Both the position numbers and the translations under genes were made by a program. 64,000 bases of DNA from Paenibacillus sp. RC67 (GTDB lineage Bacteria > Bacillota > Bacilli > Paenibacillales > NBRC-103111), in the NCBI RefSeq assembly GCF_030020805.1, contig NZ_CP125098.1, positions 5,789,501 through 5,853,500 on the forward strand. The letters are read 5' to 3'. The notes under the pieces are model-generated. The model was not told where the DNA came from. It was given only the letters and a program-made list of their open reading frames with translations, and did not search any database. This document shows, piece after piece, positions 25,193-34,035 of the stretch. How positions within the stretch are numbered: the first letter of the stretch is position 1; the number at the start of each line of letters is the position of its first letter.

Positions 25193-25220
25193 GCTTCATA
25201 CTATCATTAGGACAAGATAC

Positions 25221-25278
25221 AAAAAAGCACAAAGACTTTAGCGAGATTTTATCTCCTCTATAGTCTTTGTGCTTTTTT
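25221..25278. terminator. Bidirectional terminator
   Basis: AAAAAAGCACAAAGACT pairs with AGTCTTTGTGCTTTTTT around a 20-base loop, between the permease and the convergent glycosyltransferase. Confidence 0.9.
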
Positions 25279-25294
25279 ATCCTTAACTAAGCTC

Positions 25295-26425
25295 TTATTC
25301 GCTTTTGCGGTAAGAGCGATACACGTTCTTCAACTGTTGTACGACGCGTGACATCGAATAAGCGTTTTGCGCTTTATCCCAGGCAACACGCCCCAAATTG
25401 TAACGGTAGATTGGATCACTAATGACTTTCTCGAGTGCGCTCGCCAGAGCCTGAACATCTTCTACCGGAACAAGAAGCCCATTCTGTCCATGCGATATTT
25501 GTTCCGGAATGCCTCCAACATTCGTGCCGACAAGTGCCAAGCCGCATAGTGCCGCTTCGGCAAACACCGAACCGAATGCCTCTGCTCGTGAAGGCAGAAC
25601 GAACACATCGAAGAATGGCATGAAATCTTCTGGATGGAGCATATACCCGTAAAAAATAATTTCCTCGTAAATGTTCAGCTCGATGGCCATTTGTTCCAGC
25701 TCTTGACGGATCGGCCCGTCTCCTATCAAATGAAGTACGAACGGATTGCCCTTCTTCTTCAGCTCGGCGCAAGCCAACAGGAGAATATCTAACCCTTTTG
25801 CAGGGACTAGACGGCACACGGTAATCAGCTGCGGAACTTTATTATCGTGAGGTACCGGACGAAATCGTTTTTCATCGAAGCCGTTTGGGATGACCCCGAT
25901 TTTCTCTGGCTCCTGCACGTACTCGGACAAGTACTGTTTAAAAGAGCTGGATACAGTGATCAATTGATCGACTCGTTCCTCCAATTCCCTATATATCGAT
26001 GTCAGGAAATTATGCTCTGGCCCATTCGCTATAATTTTACCGTTAAGTATCAATTCCCGTTCATAACTAGAGTGAACCGTCATAAGCACAGGCGTATCTG
26101 GAAAAAGCTGCTTCATAACCAGCCCGACAATCGGATGATGAGCATGAATGATGTCGTACTTGCCTTGAAGCCTCATCTTGGTCCACCAGACATAATCCTT
26201 GTACGTTTGAATGTATTTATCTACGACAGGATGACCTGCATAGGCTTCCCAATCAAAGGTTGTGAAACTTACAGGCTCCGTACCCTTGCTTCGTACTCGT
26301 TTTGGTAAGGAAAATAATTCCATTTCCCATCCGCGTTTGTTGAAGCGATCCTGCATAAAGGGAATCATGGAAGACACTCCGCCAGGCTGCTCCGGGGGAA
26401 AAAATAACGCTTGTAAAATTTTCAT
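25295..26425 (-). CDS. GT4-family glycosyltransferase
   Basis: A 376-aa retaining glycosyltransferase of the GT-B fold. The N-terminal half contains FFPPEQPGGVSSMIPFMQ, a glycine-rich acceptor loop, and DIIHAHHPIVGLVM. The C-terminal half has VCRLVPAKGLDILL, LIGDGPIRQEL and the E-x7-E donor site in SRAEAFGSVFAEAALCGLAL. Donor and acceptor are unknown; many relatives make cell-surface glycolipids or polysaccharides. It stands alone, with no other glycan genes near it. Confidence 0.93.
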   Translation of the reverse strand: MKILQALFFPPEQPGGVSSMIPFMQDRFNKRGWEMELFSLPKRVRSKGTEPVSFTTFDWEAYAGHPVVDKYIQTYKDYVWWTKMRLQGKYDIIHAHHPIVGLVMKQLFPDTPVLMTVHSSYERELILNGKIIANGPEHNFLTSIYRELEERVDQLITVSSSFKQYLSEYVQEPEKIGVIPNGFDEKRFRPVPHDNKVPQLITVCRLVPAKGLDILLLACAELKKKGNPFVLHLIGDGPIRQELEQMAIELNIYEEIIFYGYMLHPEDFMPFFDVFVLPSRAEAFGSVFAEAALCGLALVGTNVGGIPEQISHGQNGLLVPVEDVQALASALEKVISDPIYRYNLGRVAWDKAQNAYSMSRVVQQLKNVYRSYRKSE

Positions 26426-26622
26426 GATAGCCCTCCGTGATCGATCCTGTTTTTGTTCATTTTAGCCACCATTAGCAATGGGTGAAAAGGACACGCTCTC
26501 CGAACTATCCCTACTTACATCGTATCAGTATTGAGAAGTCACGACAAGAGTACGCTCCAAAAGAAAAAGTTACAATTCCAGGACAAAAATAGACATTTTT
26601 TTTACCATAACGAATGTACGTT

Positions 26623-26631
26623 TGGTATAAT
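26623..26631 (+). promoter_or_regulatory. Extended -10 promoter of the GGDEF gene
   Basis: TGGTATAAT is a perfect -10 with the TGn extension, about 40 bases before the start codon. The -35 region is weak. Confidence 0.55.
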
Positions 26632-26672
26632 ATACCTAATCTTGATATCGAATGCGAGGGCACTTACTCTTG

Positions 26673-27809
26673 ATGAACGAATTAACTGATTTGTGGACAG
26701 GTACTTCCGGTACCGTCTTCTCCTGCACGATTATTTTAAGTATTCTGCTTGTAACGCTTCTCGCTTCCGTTCGTCTACTTCTCAGCCGCCGGAAGATCGG
26801 CTATTTCACTATCATGTTAGCCTTGCTTATTCTAATGATTCAATACGGGCAGCTCATCGTTTTCGAGCTAACACAAACCCAGAGCGACATTGCCAATTTC
26901 ATAGCACTTTTATTGAAAGTGCTCTCTTTTATACTAGTTAATACCGGTCTCTATCAGTTATACAATCCTACCAAATGGAAAGACTCCATTGTGTTCATCC
27001 TGTGTATGATCGTAACGATTTGCGTATCACTAACTTATTGGTATATGCCCGACTGGCTGCAAGGAAGCAGCGAGCAGGTTCATTTGATGCAGCCATTAGG
27101 CATGGAACTGTACATATTCCTGCTCATTTTCGTCAGCTTTCTGCTTATCAATCCTCGAATCGGACAAAACGGCAAGTATCAGGTCATGCTGACTTTGTAC
27201 TTCTGCTCTCATATGATTCATATGGCGAATATGTACTTGTTCAATAACAGTCAGTTCATTCTAAACAAGTTCGAGCAAATCATTCCGATGGCATTCCATC
27301 TTGTCTTATTCCTGTTCATCTTTGAGCGGATCATTGAGATTATGCAGGCCATTTATAATTCTTCCATCACGGACGGATTAACGAGACTCTACAATCGCAA
27401 ATATTTTTACAACCGCGTGGCGCAGCATATTGCACAGCGAGTTGGGGTATCTGTTATTTTCAGCGACATCGATAATTTCAAAAAGCTAAATGATACGAAA
27501 GGCCATCATATGGGTGACTTGGTATTGAAGCAAGTGGCGCAAATTGTGAAAGAAGAAGCCGAAGAAATCGGAATATGCGGACGATATGGCGGAGAGGAAA
27601 TGGTCGTAATGGTGACAGACAGTGATGTAGATACTAGTGAGCTTGCGGAGCGAATTCGAGCTCGGGTTGAGGCTGAAACCATTGTGACCGTCAGTATGGG
27701 ATATAGTCACTATAAGAAGAATGTGACAGCGGACGAGCTTATTAAGCAGGCGGATGAAGCGATGTATAAAGCTAAAACTAGCGGCAAAAACAAGGTGGTC
27801 GCCTTTTGA
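26673..27809 (+). CDS. Membrane-bound GGDEF diguanylate cyclase
   Basis: About seven N-terminal membrane helices (residues about 12-215) precede a GGDEF domain, which makes cyclic di-GMP from two GTP. The active loop reads GRYGGEEM, an allowed GGEEF-type variant with Met last; DGLTRLYNRKYF and DIDNFKKLND metal-binding segments are intact. No RxxD inhibitory site precedes the loop. I placed the start at ATG 26673 (TTG 26670 is equally possible); the ATG at 26652 overlaps the GAGGG site. Two HD-GYP phosphodiesterase candidates lie elsewhere in the window. Confidence 0.92.
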   Translation: MNELTDLWTGTSGTVFSCTIILSILLVTLLASVRLLLSRRKIGYFTIMLALLILMIQYGQLIVFELTQTQSDIANFIALLLKVLSFILVNTGLYQLYNPTKWKDSIVFILCMIVTICVSLTYWYMPDWLQGSSEQVHLMQPLGMELYIFLLIFVSFLLINPRIGQNGKYQVMLTLYFCSHMIHMANMYLFNNSQFILNKFEQIIPMAFHLVLFLFIFERIIEIMQAIYNSSITDGLTRLYNRKYFYNRVAQHIAQRVGVSVIFSDIDNFKKLNDTKGHHMGDLVLKQVAQIVKEEAEEIGICGRYGGEEMVVMVTDSDVDTSELAERIRARVEAETIVTVSMGYSHYKKNVTADELIKQADEAMYKAKTSGKNKVVAF

Positions 27810-27889
27810 CGGATGCTTGAATGAAAGAAATACCCTTCACCTTGCCGCATGATCTGCGTTAGATTCGAGCTGCAAAAAGAAAATACCGG

Positions 27890-28096
27890 CTATTCGATAA
27901 CAAACAGCGTATCCAGCGGCTGCTCCAACAGCTCGCTCAGCTTTTTGGCGGTAGCCGGTCCCACTGTTTTGACGGAACGCTCCAATAAACTGATATAAGA
28001 CGGACTTAGTCCGGATTGCTTGGCCAGTTCCCGCTGCGACATTCCTTTTACGATTCGAGCTCTTACAAAAGCGTCTGACTTCGTTCTAATCTTCAT
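27890..28096 (-). CDS. Small Xre-family transcriptional regulator
   Basis: I place the start at ATG 28096 (68 aa); GAGGGG lies 12 bases upstream. The product is essentially one Cro/C1 helix-turn-helix: RARIVKGMSQRELAKQSGLS followed by PSYISLLERS, then a C-terminal helix KKLSELLEQPLDTLF. The frame is open to 28207, but that extension is Lys-rich and lacks a site. It diverges from a second Xre gene, a typical switch-like layout. Confidence 0.8.
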   Translation of the reverse strand: MKIRTKSDAFVRARIVKGMSQRELAKQSGLSPSYISLLERSVKTVGPATAKKLSELLEQPLDTLFVIE

Positions 28097-28275
28097 CCGA
28101 TGTTTCTTCCCCTCTTTTATTTCCAGTTGCCCCAAAAACATTATACTTACTTTATTTTGCTTGTGCAACGATTTTTGTTTACTTTTGTATTCAGTCGCCT
28201 TTTCCATATTTTATAATATCTCGAACCGTTGAAATTACCTATGTTTACTGATATCATTAAAAAGCTAAACTATTG

Positions 28276-28290
28276 TTTACTTCTGGTAAA
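28276..28290. promoter_or_regulatory. Candidate Xre operator
   Basis: TTTAC-TTCTG-GTAAA is a perfect 5-bp inverted repeat directly upstream of the 28305 regulator. A related half, TTTACTTTTG, occurs near 28178, upstream of the divergent regulator. Confidence 0.4.
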
Positions 28291-28304
28291 TGCAGGTGTC
28301 ATGA

Positions 28305-28721
28305 ATGAACTTTTACGAACAGCTGCGCGATATGCGCAAATTAAAAGGTTTCACCATTCGGGAACTAGCCGACCGTTCAGGTGTTTCCGCAGCCTACATT
28401 TCGCAACTCGAAAATGGCAATCGTGGCGTGCCTTCCCCCGACGTGCTGATGAAGCTGTCCGAAGGATTGAACACTCCCTATTCCGAGTTAATGGAAGTAG
28501 CAGGATATTTGGAGAAAGCGGAAATGGAACGGGATGCGACCTATTCCCGACCTAGGGTCAATTTACGACGATTTATAAGAGAAAATGAGCTGAGCTTCGA
28601 CGGAATTGAGCTGACAGAACAAGACAAGGAATGGATCGAGCGAATGCTGACGGCATTATTTTGGCGGGATAAAAAGAAATCCGAGGCGCCAAGCGGTGAT
28701 CATCGTCTTGACCAGGAGTAG
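28305..28721 (+). CDS. Xre-family transcriptional regulator (138 aa)
   Basis: The N-terminal helix-turn-helix is MRKLKGFTIRELADRSGVSA followed by AYISQLENGNRG, a strong Cro/C1 match. The rest (about 75 aa) includes an acidic helix LSFDGIELTEQDKEWIERML and has a look of SinR/SlrR- or ImmR-type dimerisation or ligand regions. The start ATG follows AGGTGTCATGA. It may bind the palindrome just upstream and so regulate itself and the divergent Xre gene. Targets are unknown. Confidence 0.9.
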   Translation: MNFYEQLRDMRKLKGFTIRELADRSGVSAAYISQLENGNRGVPSPDVLMKLSEGLNTPYSELMEVAGYLEKAEMERDATYSRPRVNLRRFIRENELSFDGIELTEQDKEWIERMLTALFWRDKKKSEAPSGDHRLDQE

Positions 28722-28771
28722 ATTGGTTACTCCTTCCCTATATTCAACATTCAAATGAATATGATAAGAGA

Positions 28772-28821
28772 AAAATCCCACTAATCTCGGCTTTTGACAA
28801 GCTGATGATCAGTGGGATTTT
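28772..28821. terminator. Bidirectional terminator
   Basis: AAAATCCCACTAATC pairs with GATCAGTGGGATTTT (one G-T pair), between the Xre gene and the convergent queC. Confidence 0.8.
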
Positions 28822-28828
28822 AATATGG

Positions 28829-29530
28829 CTAAATGTAAGGAATTGGGTCTTTCTCACCCGCTTCGGCGAAGCCTTTCAGACGGAGACGACAGCTGTCGCA
28901 CACTCCGCAAGCTTCCTTTTGACCATTATAGCACGAAGTGGTCAAATGATACGGTACGTTCAACCGCATTCCTTCACGAATGATTTGAGCTTTGGTCCAC
29001 TCGCTTAGAGGAGTTTCAATGCGCATAGGCACACCTTCAACACCTACTCGTGTAGCGAGTGCCATCACTTCCTCCACCTTATGAATGAATTCAGGACGAC
29101 AGTCCGGATAACCGCTATAGTCCAATGCATTAACACCAATATAGACTGCTTCCGCACCTGTCACCTCTGCGTAGGAAGTAGCAATGGAGAGAAAAAGCAG
29201 GTTACGACCGGGTACATAAGTAACCGGGACTTCCGATTCGCTCTTATCCTGCTCTTTCGTCATGTCCGGTACGTCAATCGATTCGTCTGTCAGCGCACTA
29301 CCGCCGAACTCCTTCAAGAAACCAAGGGAAATGACTTTATGACGATCAGCTACTCCGTAATGGGCAGCGACTTGCCGCGCATTCTCTAGCTCTACTTTAT
29401 GGCGTTGGCCATAATCGAAAGTGATAGGGAACAAATCGTAGCCTTCCGCTTGCGCAATTCCCATGCAAGTCGTGCTGTCCAATCCCCCGCTCAAAATAAT
29501 AACAGCTCTTTTCGCTTGATTCGTTTGCAT
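28829..29530 (-). CDS. queC: 7-cyano-7-deazaguanine synthase QueC
   Basis: A 233-aa enzyme that turns 7-carboxy-7-deazaguanine and ammonia into preQ0 using ATP, for queuosine tRNA modification. The PP-loop SGGLDSTT (14-21) is intact, and the zinc site Cys200, Cys208, Cys211 and Cys214 is complete (CYNGQKEACGVCDSC). Last gene of the minus-strand queD-queE-queC operon; a 44-base gap follows queE and the strong terminator lies downstream. Confidence 0.97.
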   Translation of the reverse strand: MQTNQAKRAVIILSGGLDSTTCMGIAQAEGYDLFPITFDYGQRHKVELENARQVAAHYGVADRHKVISLGFLKEFGGSALTDESIDVPDMTKEQDKSESEVPVTYVPGRNLLFLSIATSYAEVTGAEAVYIGVNALDYSGYPDCRPEFIHKVEEVMALATRVGVEGVPMRIETPLSEWTKAQIIREGMRLNVPYHLTTSCYNGQKEACGVCDSCRLRLKGFAEAGEKDPIPYI

Positions 29531-29574
29531 GCTTTTTCCACACCTTTATCTAAAAATAAGTCAATTAGTTCCAC

Positions 29575-30264
29575 TTATACTCCGCGCATGGCCGGGTCCC
29601 AAATGATTTTATGCAGCTGCATGTTCAACTTCACATGGGATAAACCTTGATCCAGCATACGCTGAACGAGCTTGAACGGCGGCATTGTCTCCCATACCGG
29701 ACTAAACATCGGGAGAGCTTCGGTTGGATATTGTTCCAATATTCTTACCGCTTCTTCGAAATCCCTATCACTGCCAATGACGAATTTCAACTCGTCCTGC
29801 TTACGCAGCTTAGCAAAGTTGCTGACGATCATCGCTTCGGACTCACCGGAGTCCGGAAGCTTATAGTCCATAATGTAGCGTACTTTAGGAGAATGAATAC
29901 GCTCAATAAACATCGATAAATCAATAGCGCCATTCGTTTCGATATGGAGATCGGTCAATCTGTCGATGCCAAGCAGCGCCTCAATCAATGCTGCCGATTT
30001 CTCACCGTACAAGAGCGGCTCTCCGCCAGTCAAACATACGTGAGTAGAACGGTAGGATCTCACTTGCTCTACAATCTCGTCGATGGTCATCACGCTCTCT
30101 GCTTCTTCCGGCGGATAACTGTATTTCGTATCGCACCAGCTGCAGCGTAAGTTACAGCCGAACAACCTTACAAAAACGGTCGGGAAGCCTGCACGTGTGC
30201 CTTCTCCTTCAACCGTTTCAAAGATTTCTACCATCGGTATTTTCGTCTTATTCACTTGCAGCAT
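29575..30264 (-). CDS. queE: 7-carboxy-7-deazaguanine synthase QueE
   Basis: A 229-aa radical SAM enzyme that rearranges 6-carboxytetrahydropterin to 7-carboxy-7-deazaguanine. The cluster-binding CNLRCSWC (Cys37, Cys41, Cys44) is the standard CxxxCxxC. Other blocks: VEIFETVEGEGTRAGFPTVF at the substrate site, HVCLTGGEPLL for SAM, and DLHIETNG. The start overlaps the end of queD by 17 bases, so translation is probably coupled. Confidence 0.97.
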   Translation of the reverse strand: MLQVNKTKIPMVEIFETVEGEGTRAGFPTVFVRLFGCNLRCSWCDTKYSYPPEEAESVMTIDEIVEQVRSYRSTHVCLTGGEPLLYGEKSAALIEALLGIDRLTDLHIETNGAIDLSMFIERIHSPKVRYIMDYKLPDSGESEAMIVSNFAKLRKQDELKFVIGSDRDFEEAVRILEQYPTEALPMFSPVWETMPPFKLVQRMLDQGLSHVKLNMQLHKIIWDPAMRGV

Positions 30265-30733
30265 CCCCCATCATGGCCGCCGTAACCGCGGCATAGCTGG
30301 TCGGAGTCTCCCACAGCCTTACTTCCTCGAGTTTGATCTTTGGGTACAAGCCTTCCGAGCGTAACGCGTCGATCAATTGCTCATACATCCAGACGACCAT
30401 ATTCTCTGCGGTTGTATTCATAAGCGGCAGAACTTCATTCAAGTACCGATGATCGAGACGATCCATAATTCGTTCCTTGGCGATTCTTTTGATATCGGCA
30501 AAATCGATGGTTATCCCCCGATGATCCACTTTTCCGCGCATAATAACCTGAAGCTTGTACGTGTGACCGTGCAAGCTCTTGCATTTGCCTTCATAGCAGT
30601 GCAGATGATGAGCGCTGTCAAACGTAAACTCTTTGGAGACAAGAACTTCTCTATCATGATATTTGAGCTGATCGGCTTGAATGTCCGAGCCCAATTGTTG
30701 TACTTTGGTAGGAATTTCATATTCCATATTCAT
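30248..30733 (-). CDS. queD: 6-carboxytetrahydropterin synthase QueD
   Basis: A 161-aa PTPS-family enzyme that makes 6-carboxytetrahydropterin from dihydroneopterin triphosphate, the first committed step to preQ0. The zinc ligands His42, His55 and His57 and the catalytic Cys51 are present in FDSAHHLHCYEGKCKSLHGH. The N-terminus carries about 28 extra residues. First gene of queDEC. A promoter lies about 140 bases upstream, leaving a leader in which I could not recognise a preQ1 riboswitch. Confidence 0.96.
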   Translation of the reverse strand: MNMEYEIPTKVQQLGSDIQADQLKYHDREVLVSKEFTFDSAHHLHCYEGKCKSLHGHTYKLQVIMRGKVDHRGITIDFADIKRIAKERIMDRLDHRYLNEVLPLMNTTAENMVVWMYEQLIDALRSEGLYPKIKLEEVRLWETPTSYAAVTAAMMGDAASE

Positions 30734-30874
30734 TCACCTCTTCCCTGATCCCCCATTGTCAAACCACGCTACTAAAGCAATCTATTTTCAGAAAACTTCA
30801 ATAGTGGTTGGAGCATGCCTCTGGGAGTACCCCGATATAAATCATGTGACCCTGCTTACAAAAAAACACCCCCA

Positions 30875-30904
30875 ATTATAGCACGCTTGGTTCACTTCTC
30901 ACAA
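30875..30904 (-). promoter_or_regulatory. Promoter of queDEC
   Basis: TTGTGA (30899-30904) and TATAAT (30875-30880) on the minus strand with an 18-base spacer. The leader to queD is about 135 nt. Confidence 0.6.
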
Positions 30905-30999
30905 CAAGGAGAAACTTGTATAATAGGGCTGATGCCATTTCAAGAAAAACCATTAAAAGAGACGGAATTAAGGACAATATAAGGAGCAATGACTGCAAG

Positions 31000-32376
31000 A
31001 TGATATCACTTCCTGAATCTTTCCAACAGCAAATGCGCGACCAACTTGGGGAGGAAGCCGAACATTTCCTTGCCAGCTATGGGCTGCCCCGAACACAAGG
31101 CTTACGTATAAATCCGAATAAAGCGGATCATGAGATCACCGAGCTTCTAATAAAACAGTTCGGGCTTACTCCCGTTCCATGGTGCGAGAGCGGATATTAC
31201 TATGAGGATACGGTGAAGCCGGGCAAGCATCCCTATCACGCCGCAGGATTGTATTACATTCAAGAACCTTCCGCCATGTCAGCCGTTGCTCTGCTCGATC
31301 CTCAGCCAGGCGACATCGTGCTCGATTTAGCCGCCGCTCCTGGAGGCAAATCGACGCATATTGCCGCGAAGCTTGAAGGACAAGGCTTGTTAATAACCAA
31401 TGAGATTCATCCGGCAAGGGCCAAAATATTAGCCGAAAATATAGAGCGCATGGGTATTACGAATGCTATTGTGACTCAGATGGCTCCTGATCCGCTGGCA
31501 GCCAGATTCCCTGTCTTTTTTGACAAAATGATGGTGGATGCTCCCTGCTCCGGAGAAGGCATGTTCCGCAAAGATCCGGAAGCGGTGGAGGAATGGTCCC
31601 CGGACCATGTCACCATGTGCGCCTCAAGGCAATGGGATATTCTACAGGCTGCCGTTACGATGCTGAAACCAGGAGGATTACTGGCTTATTCGACTTGTAC
31701 TTTCAACACTGCTGAAAACGAACGAACTGTCGAGGCGCTTCTTGAGCGCTACCCGGAGTTCAAGCTGCTTCACGTGGAGCGGATTTGGCCGCATCGCCAC
31801 GCAGGCGAGGGGCATTTCGTCGCCTTGCTGCGCAAAGGCGACGGCGAAGCTGCGGCGAACGATATCGCCGCACGCCCTGCACCCGCGCGCGGCAAAGCCG
31901 CTGGCAAAAGAGCCTCCTCCCCTAGACCCGAGGAGGAGGCGATAAAGCTCTTTCGCGCGTTCGCCGCGGAGGCTTTACCCGGCTTCGAGCTCCCTGCGGG
32001 AGAAGCCGTTCTATTCGGCGAGCAGCTGTACTGGCTGCCAGCTGCGGAGGGCTGTCCGTTCGAGCGAAGCTCTCTGAACGGACTGAAAGTGCTCCGGCCG
32101 GGCTTGCACCTGGCCGAAGTGAAAAAAGCGCGCATCGAGCCGTCTCATGCGCTGGCGCTTGCTCTGCCGCGAGGCTCCGCACGACGCGTGATCGACTTCC
32201 CCGCGGATGCGCCTGAGATTGACCGCTACCTCCGCGGTGAGACGCTTAACAGCTCTATGGAAGAAAGCGGTTGGGTGCTCGTTACAACCGATGGCATGGC
32301 TCTTGGTTGGGGCAAGCTAAGCGGCGGCCAAGTGAAAAATCATTATCCGAAAGGCTTGCGCCGGGTCGGCTCTTAA
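31000..32376 (+). CDS. NOL1/NOP2/Sun (RsmF-type) RNA m5C methyltransferase
   Basis: I use ATG 31000 (458 aa, MISLPESFQQQMRDQLGEEA): the open frame upstream overlaps a TATAAT at 30919, and AAGGAG precedes 31000, though 13 bases away. The SAM-binding loop is AAAPGGKSTHIA; catalytic Cys residues lie in DAPCSGEGMFRKD and YSTCTF, as in RsmB/RsmF-type m5C methyltransferases of rRNA or tRNA. A C-terminal PUA-like region with KKARIEPSHALALALPRG follows. Codons 31800-32210 are visibly GC-rich compared with the rest. A paralogue lies at 34856. Confidence 0.92.
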   Translation: MISLPESFQQQMRDQLGEEAEHFLASYGLPRTQGLRINPNKADHEITELLIKQFGLTPVPWCESGYYYEDTVKPGKHPYHAAGLYYIQEPSAMSAVALLDPQPGDIVLDLAAAPGGKSTHIAAKLEGQGLLITNEIHPARAKILAENIERMGITNAIVTQMAPDPLAARFPVFFDKMMVDAPCSGEGMFRKDPEAVEEWSPDHVTMCASRQWDILQAAVTMLKPGGLLAYSTCTFNTAENERTVEALLERYPEFKLLHVERIWPHRHAGEGHFVALLRKGDGEAAANDIAARPAPARGKAAGKRASSPRPEEEAIKLFRAFAAEALPGFELPAGEAVLFGEQLYWLPAAEGCPFERSSLNGLKVLRPGLHLAEVKKARIEPSHALALALPRGSARRVIDFPADAPEIDRYLRGETLNSSMEESGWVLVTTDGMALGWGKLSGGQVKNHYPKGLRRVGS

Positions 32377-32380
32377 AGCA

Positions 32381-32437
32381 AAAACACTCCCTAACTTTCT
32401 TTGGAATTATTCCAAGAAGGTCAGCAGGAGTGTTTTT
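32381..32437. terminator. Bidirectional terminator
   Basis: AAAACACTCC pairs with GGAGTGTTTTT, with an inner CTTTCTTTGGAA/TTCCAAGAAG stem, between the methyltransferase and the convergent acidic repeat protein. Confidence 0.85.
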
Positions 32438-32454
32438 ATGTTATCATTCTTCAG

Positions 32455-33555
32455 CTAATGAAGCTGCTCGCTTTCAAACAGCAGTTCTTCAAATGGTTTA
32501 TTTTTAAACAGCATAGTGAGATTAAAGGTTTCAAACTCTTTCTCTTTATCCAGCTCCTGCATCAGCAGCATTGAGATTTGTTCTCTATCATCGGAATCCC
32601 CAGGTTCTCTAAAATCAATGAAACCGGTAATTTGACGTTGGCTGATATCAATAGTCGCAGTGCCAATAGGCAGCCCCCCGTGGGATTGCTGATAAATCTC
32701 ATAGGTCAGCATATCCCCGTCATCTCGGGCAAGAATGATTGAATAATCGTCTTCATTCCATGTGTCTTCTAACTCATCATCCATTTCCATCAAACGGCTT
32801 GAATCATCATCCAGCAAATCCTCGTGTGTCAATTCAATGGTTTCAATAATATCATGCTCCCACTCCATATGAAGCACGAAGGTATCTACAGCATCCTCGT
32901 CAAAATCACTGACAAGGAGATCTGTAATAATTTCAATCTCATCTTCCTCCGGCTCTAGCATCCAGCTAATAGTGCCATTAACATCTCTGCCGTTAATATA
33001 AACATCAGCTTCTGCGACGAGCTGCTGTTCATCATCGTATATATGATACTCCACTCTATTGCGGGACTCGGCAACAATGACCAGTTCATAATACTCGTCA
33101 ACTCCGTCATCGAGAGGCTCCTGCAAGGCTCCATCCCACGATTGGGAATACATTCCGTATTCATTCTGTTCATTAAGATTTTCATCTTCCAGCCTGTCGT
33201 AATCCGACCAATCATGCTCGTAGTCAAAATCCTCCTCGACATTTTGGGCGCCAAAATCAGATTCGAGGCGATCGGTAGCAATGACGTGATCATACTCACT
33301 GTAGGTTACCAGCACATCACAGCTTTGTACGGACAATGCATCAATAAGAGACTGAACATACTGCTGGACAAAAGCCATCACTTGCTGCTTCGCATGAATC
33401 GGAAGCATTTCTTGCTCCAACTGAATAGCTCCACCAATGCGGTCATTTTCGCGGTATACCAGGGTCATACTGCCGACAAATTGATGGTCCCACAAAATAT
33501 CGTTTACTTCGCCGCTAGCCGTTTTTAAATCCGGTCTAAGCATTACATCCGTCAT
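32455..33555 (-). CDS. Highly acidic protein with internal repeats
   Basis: ATG 33555 follows GGAGGCGAGTACT and gives 366 aa, extremely rich in Asp and Glu. Two clear repeats of about 90 aa (about 156-245 and 270-361) share the order Y-x-I-Y, G-T-A/x-V-x-I, I-x-G-x-I, EP-x-D/E, I-x-x-LL, E/D-T-F-x-L-x-M, E-x-x-x-L. A third, weaker copy is at 20-85 (LVYRENDRIGGAIQLEQEML). No signal peptide, membrane helix or Cys-rich site. I do not recognise the family. The acidic linker 105-155 looks disordered. Single-gene transcript. Confidence 0.8.
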   Translation of the reverse strand: MTDVMLRPDLKTASGEVNDILWDHQFVGSMTLVYRENDRIGGAIQLEQEMLPIHAKQQVMAFVQQYVQSLIDALSVQSCDVLVTYSEYDHVIATDRLESDFGAQNVEEDFDYEHDWSDYDRLEDENLNEQNEYGMYSQSWDGALQEPLDDGVDEYYELVIVAESRNRVEYHIYDDEQQLVAEADVYINGRDVNGTISWMLEPEEDEIEIITDLLVSDFDEDAVDTFVLHMEWEHDIIETIELTHEDLLDDDSSRLMEMDDELEDTWNEDDYSIILARDDGDMLTYEIYQQSHGGLPIGTATIDISQRQITGFIDFREPGDSDDREQISMLLMQELDKEKEFETFNLTMLFKNKPFEELLFESEQLH

Positions 33556-33805
33556 AGTACTCGCCTCCAATGGGACTTTATCGTCGTAGTGACTTTAATA
33601 AACCACCACTTTTAGCCTGTCCCATTCAAGCCCAAAATATATATATCTGTGACAAGAGTCCAAACAAACCGTGATGTTTATCATACAATAAAGTATTCGG
33701 ATGGCAAGTGAAGCAGCAAGCGCAAGTCAAACTAAAGATGCACAATATACACGGATCACTTGCTCATACGAAAAAAATCATATCAAAATATGAGGAGGAA
33801 TCAGC

Positions 33806-33898
33806 ATGTCCGGAGTTGGAGGAGCATTCACAAGTGTCGGCATCATTTTGGTATTGTTTATTCTTTTGGTCATCATAACCCGCGCTAGCTGGTTGTAA
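33806..33898 (+). CDS. YjcZ-family small sporulation protein (30 aa)
   Basis: ATG 33806 follows GAGGAGGAA. The peptide is MSGVGGAFTSVGIILVLFIL followed by LVIITRASWL: a Gly-rich head, then one hydrophobic helix, and a W near the end. This matches the YjcZ family of sporulation membrane peptides (MSGxGGGFxxIVVLFILLIIV type). It sits alone between the acidic-protein gene and the rsuA-like gene. Confidence 0.8.
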   Translation: MSGVGGAFTSVGIILVLFILLVIITRASWL

Positions 33899-34035
33899 TC
33901 GGATAGGTTCTGCAGCAACCCTACTAATGCAGTCACCATGTTAAGCAGATAAAATAAAGCTGCGGTTCGATTCTTCATGGAAAGAACCGACAGTCCCAAC
34001 CGATACGCAATAATCCAAGCTTAGCTTAATAATGT

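Noticed and set aside
30734..30915. preQ1 riboswitch before queD
   Set aside because: I could not match the class I GGTTC...ACACCC...AAAAACTA layout or class II; a covariance search would be decisive.
31770..32182. Long antisense frames in the GC-rich methyltransferase segment
   Set aside because: They are by-products of high GC and few stop codons; no start signals.
33778..33999. 73-aa minus-strand frame opposite the YjcZ gene
   Set aside because: It has a hydrophobic stretch but no ribosome site and lies antisense to a better-supported gene.
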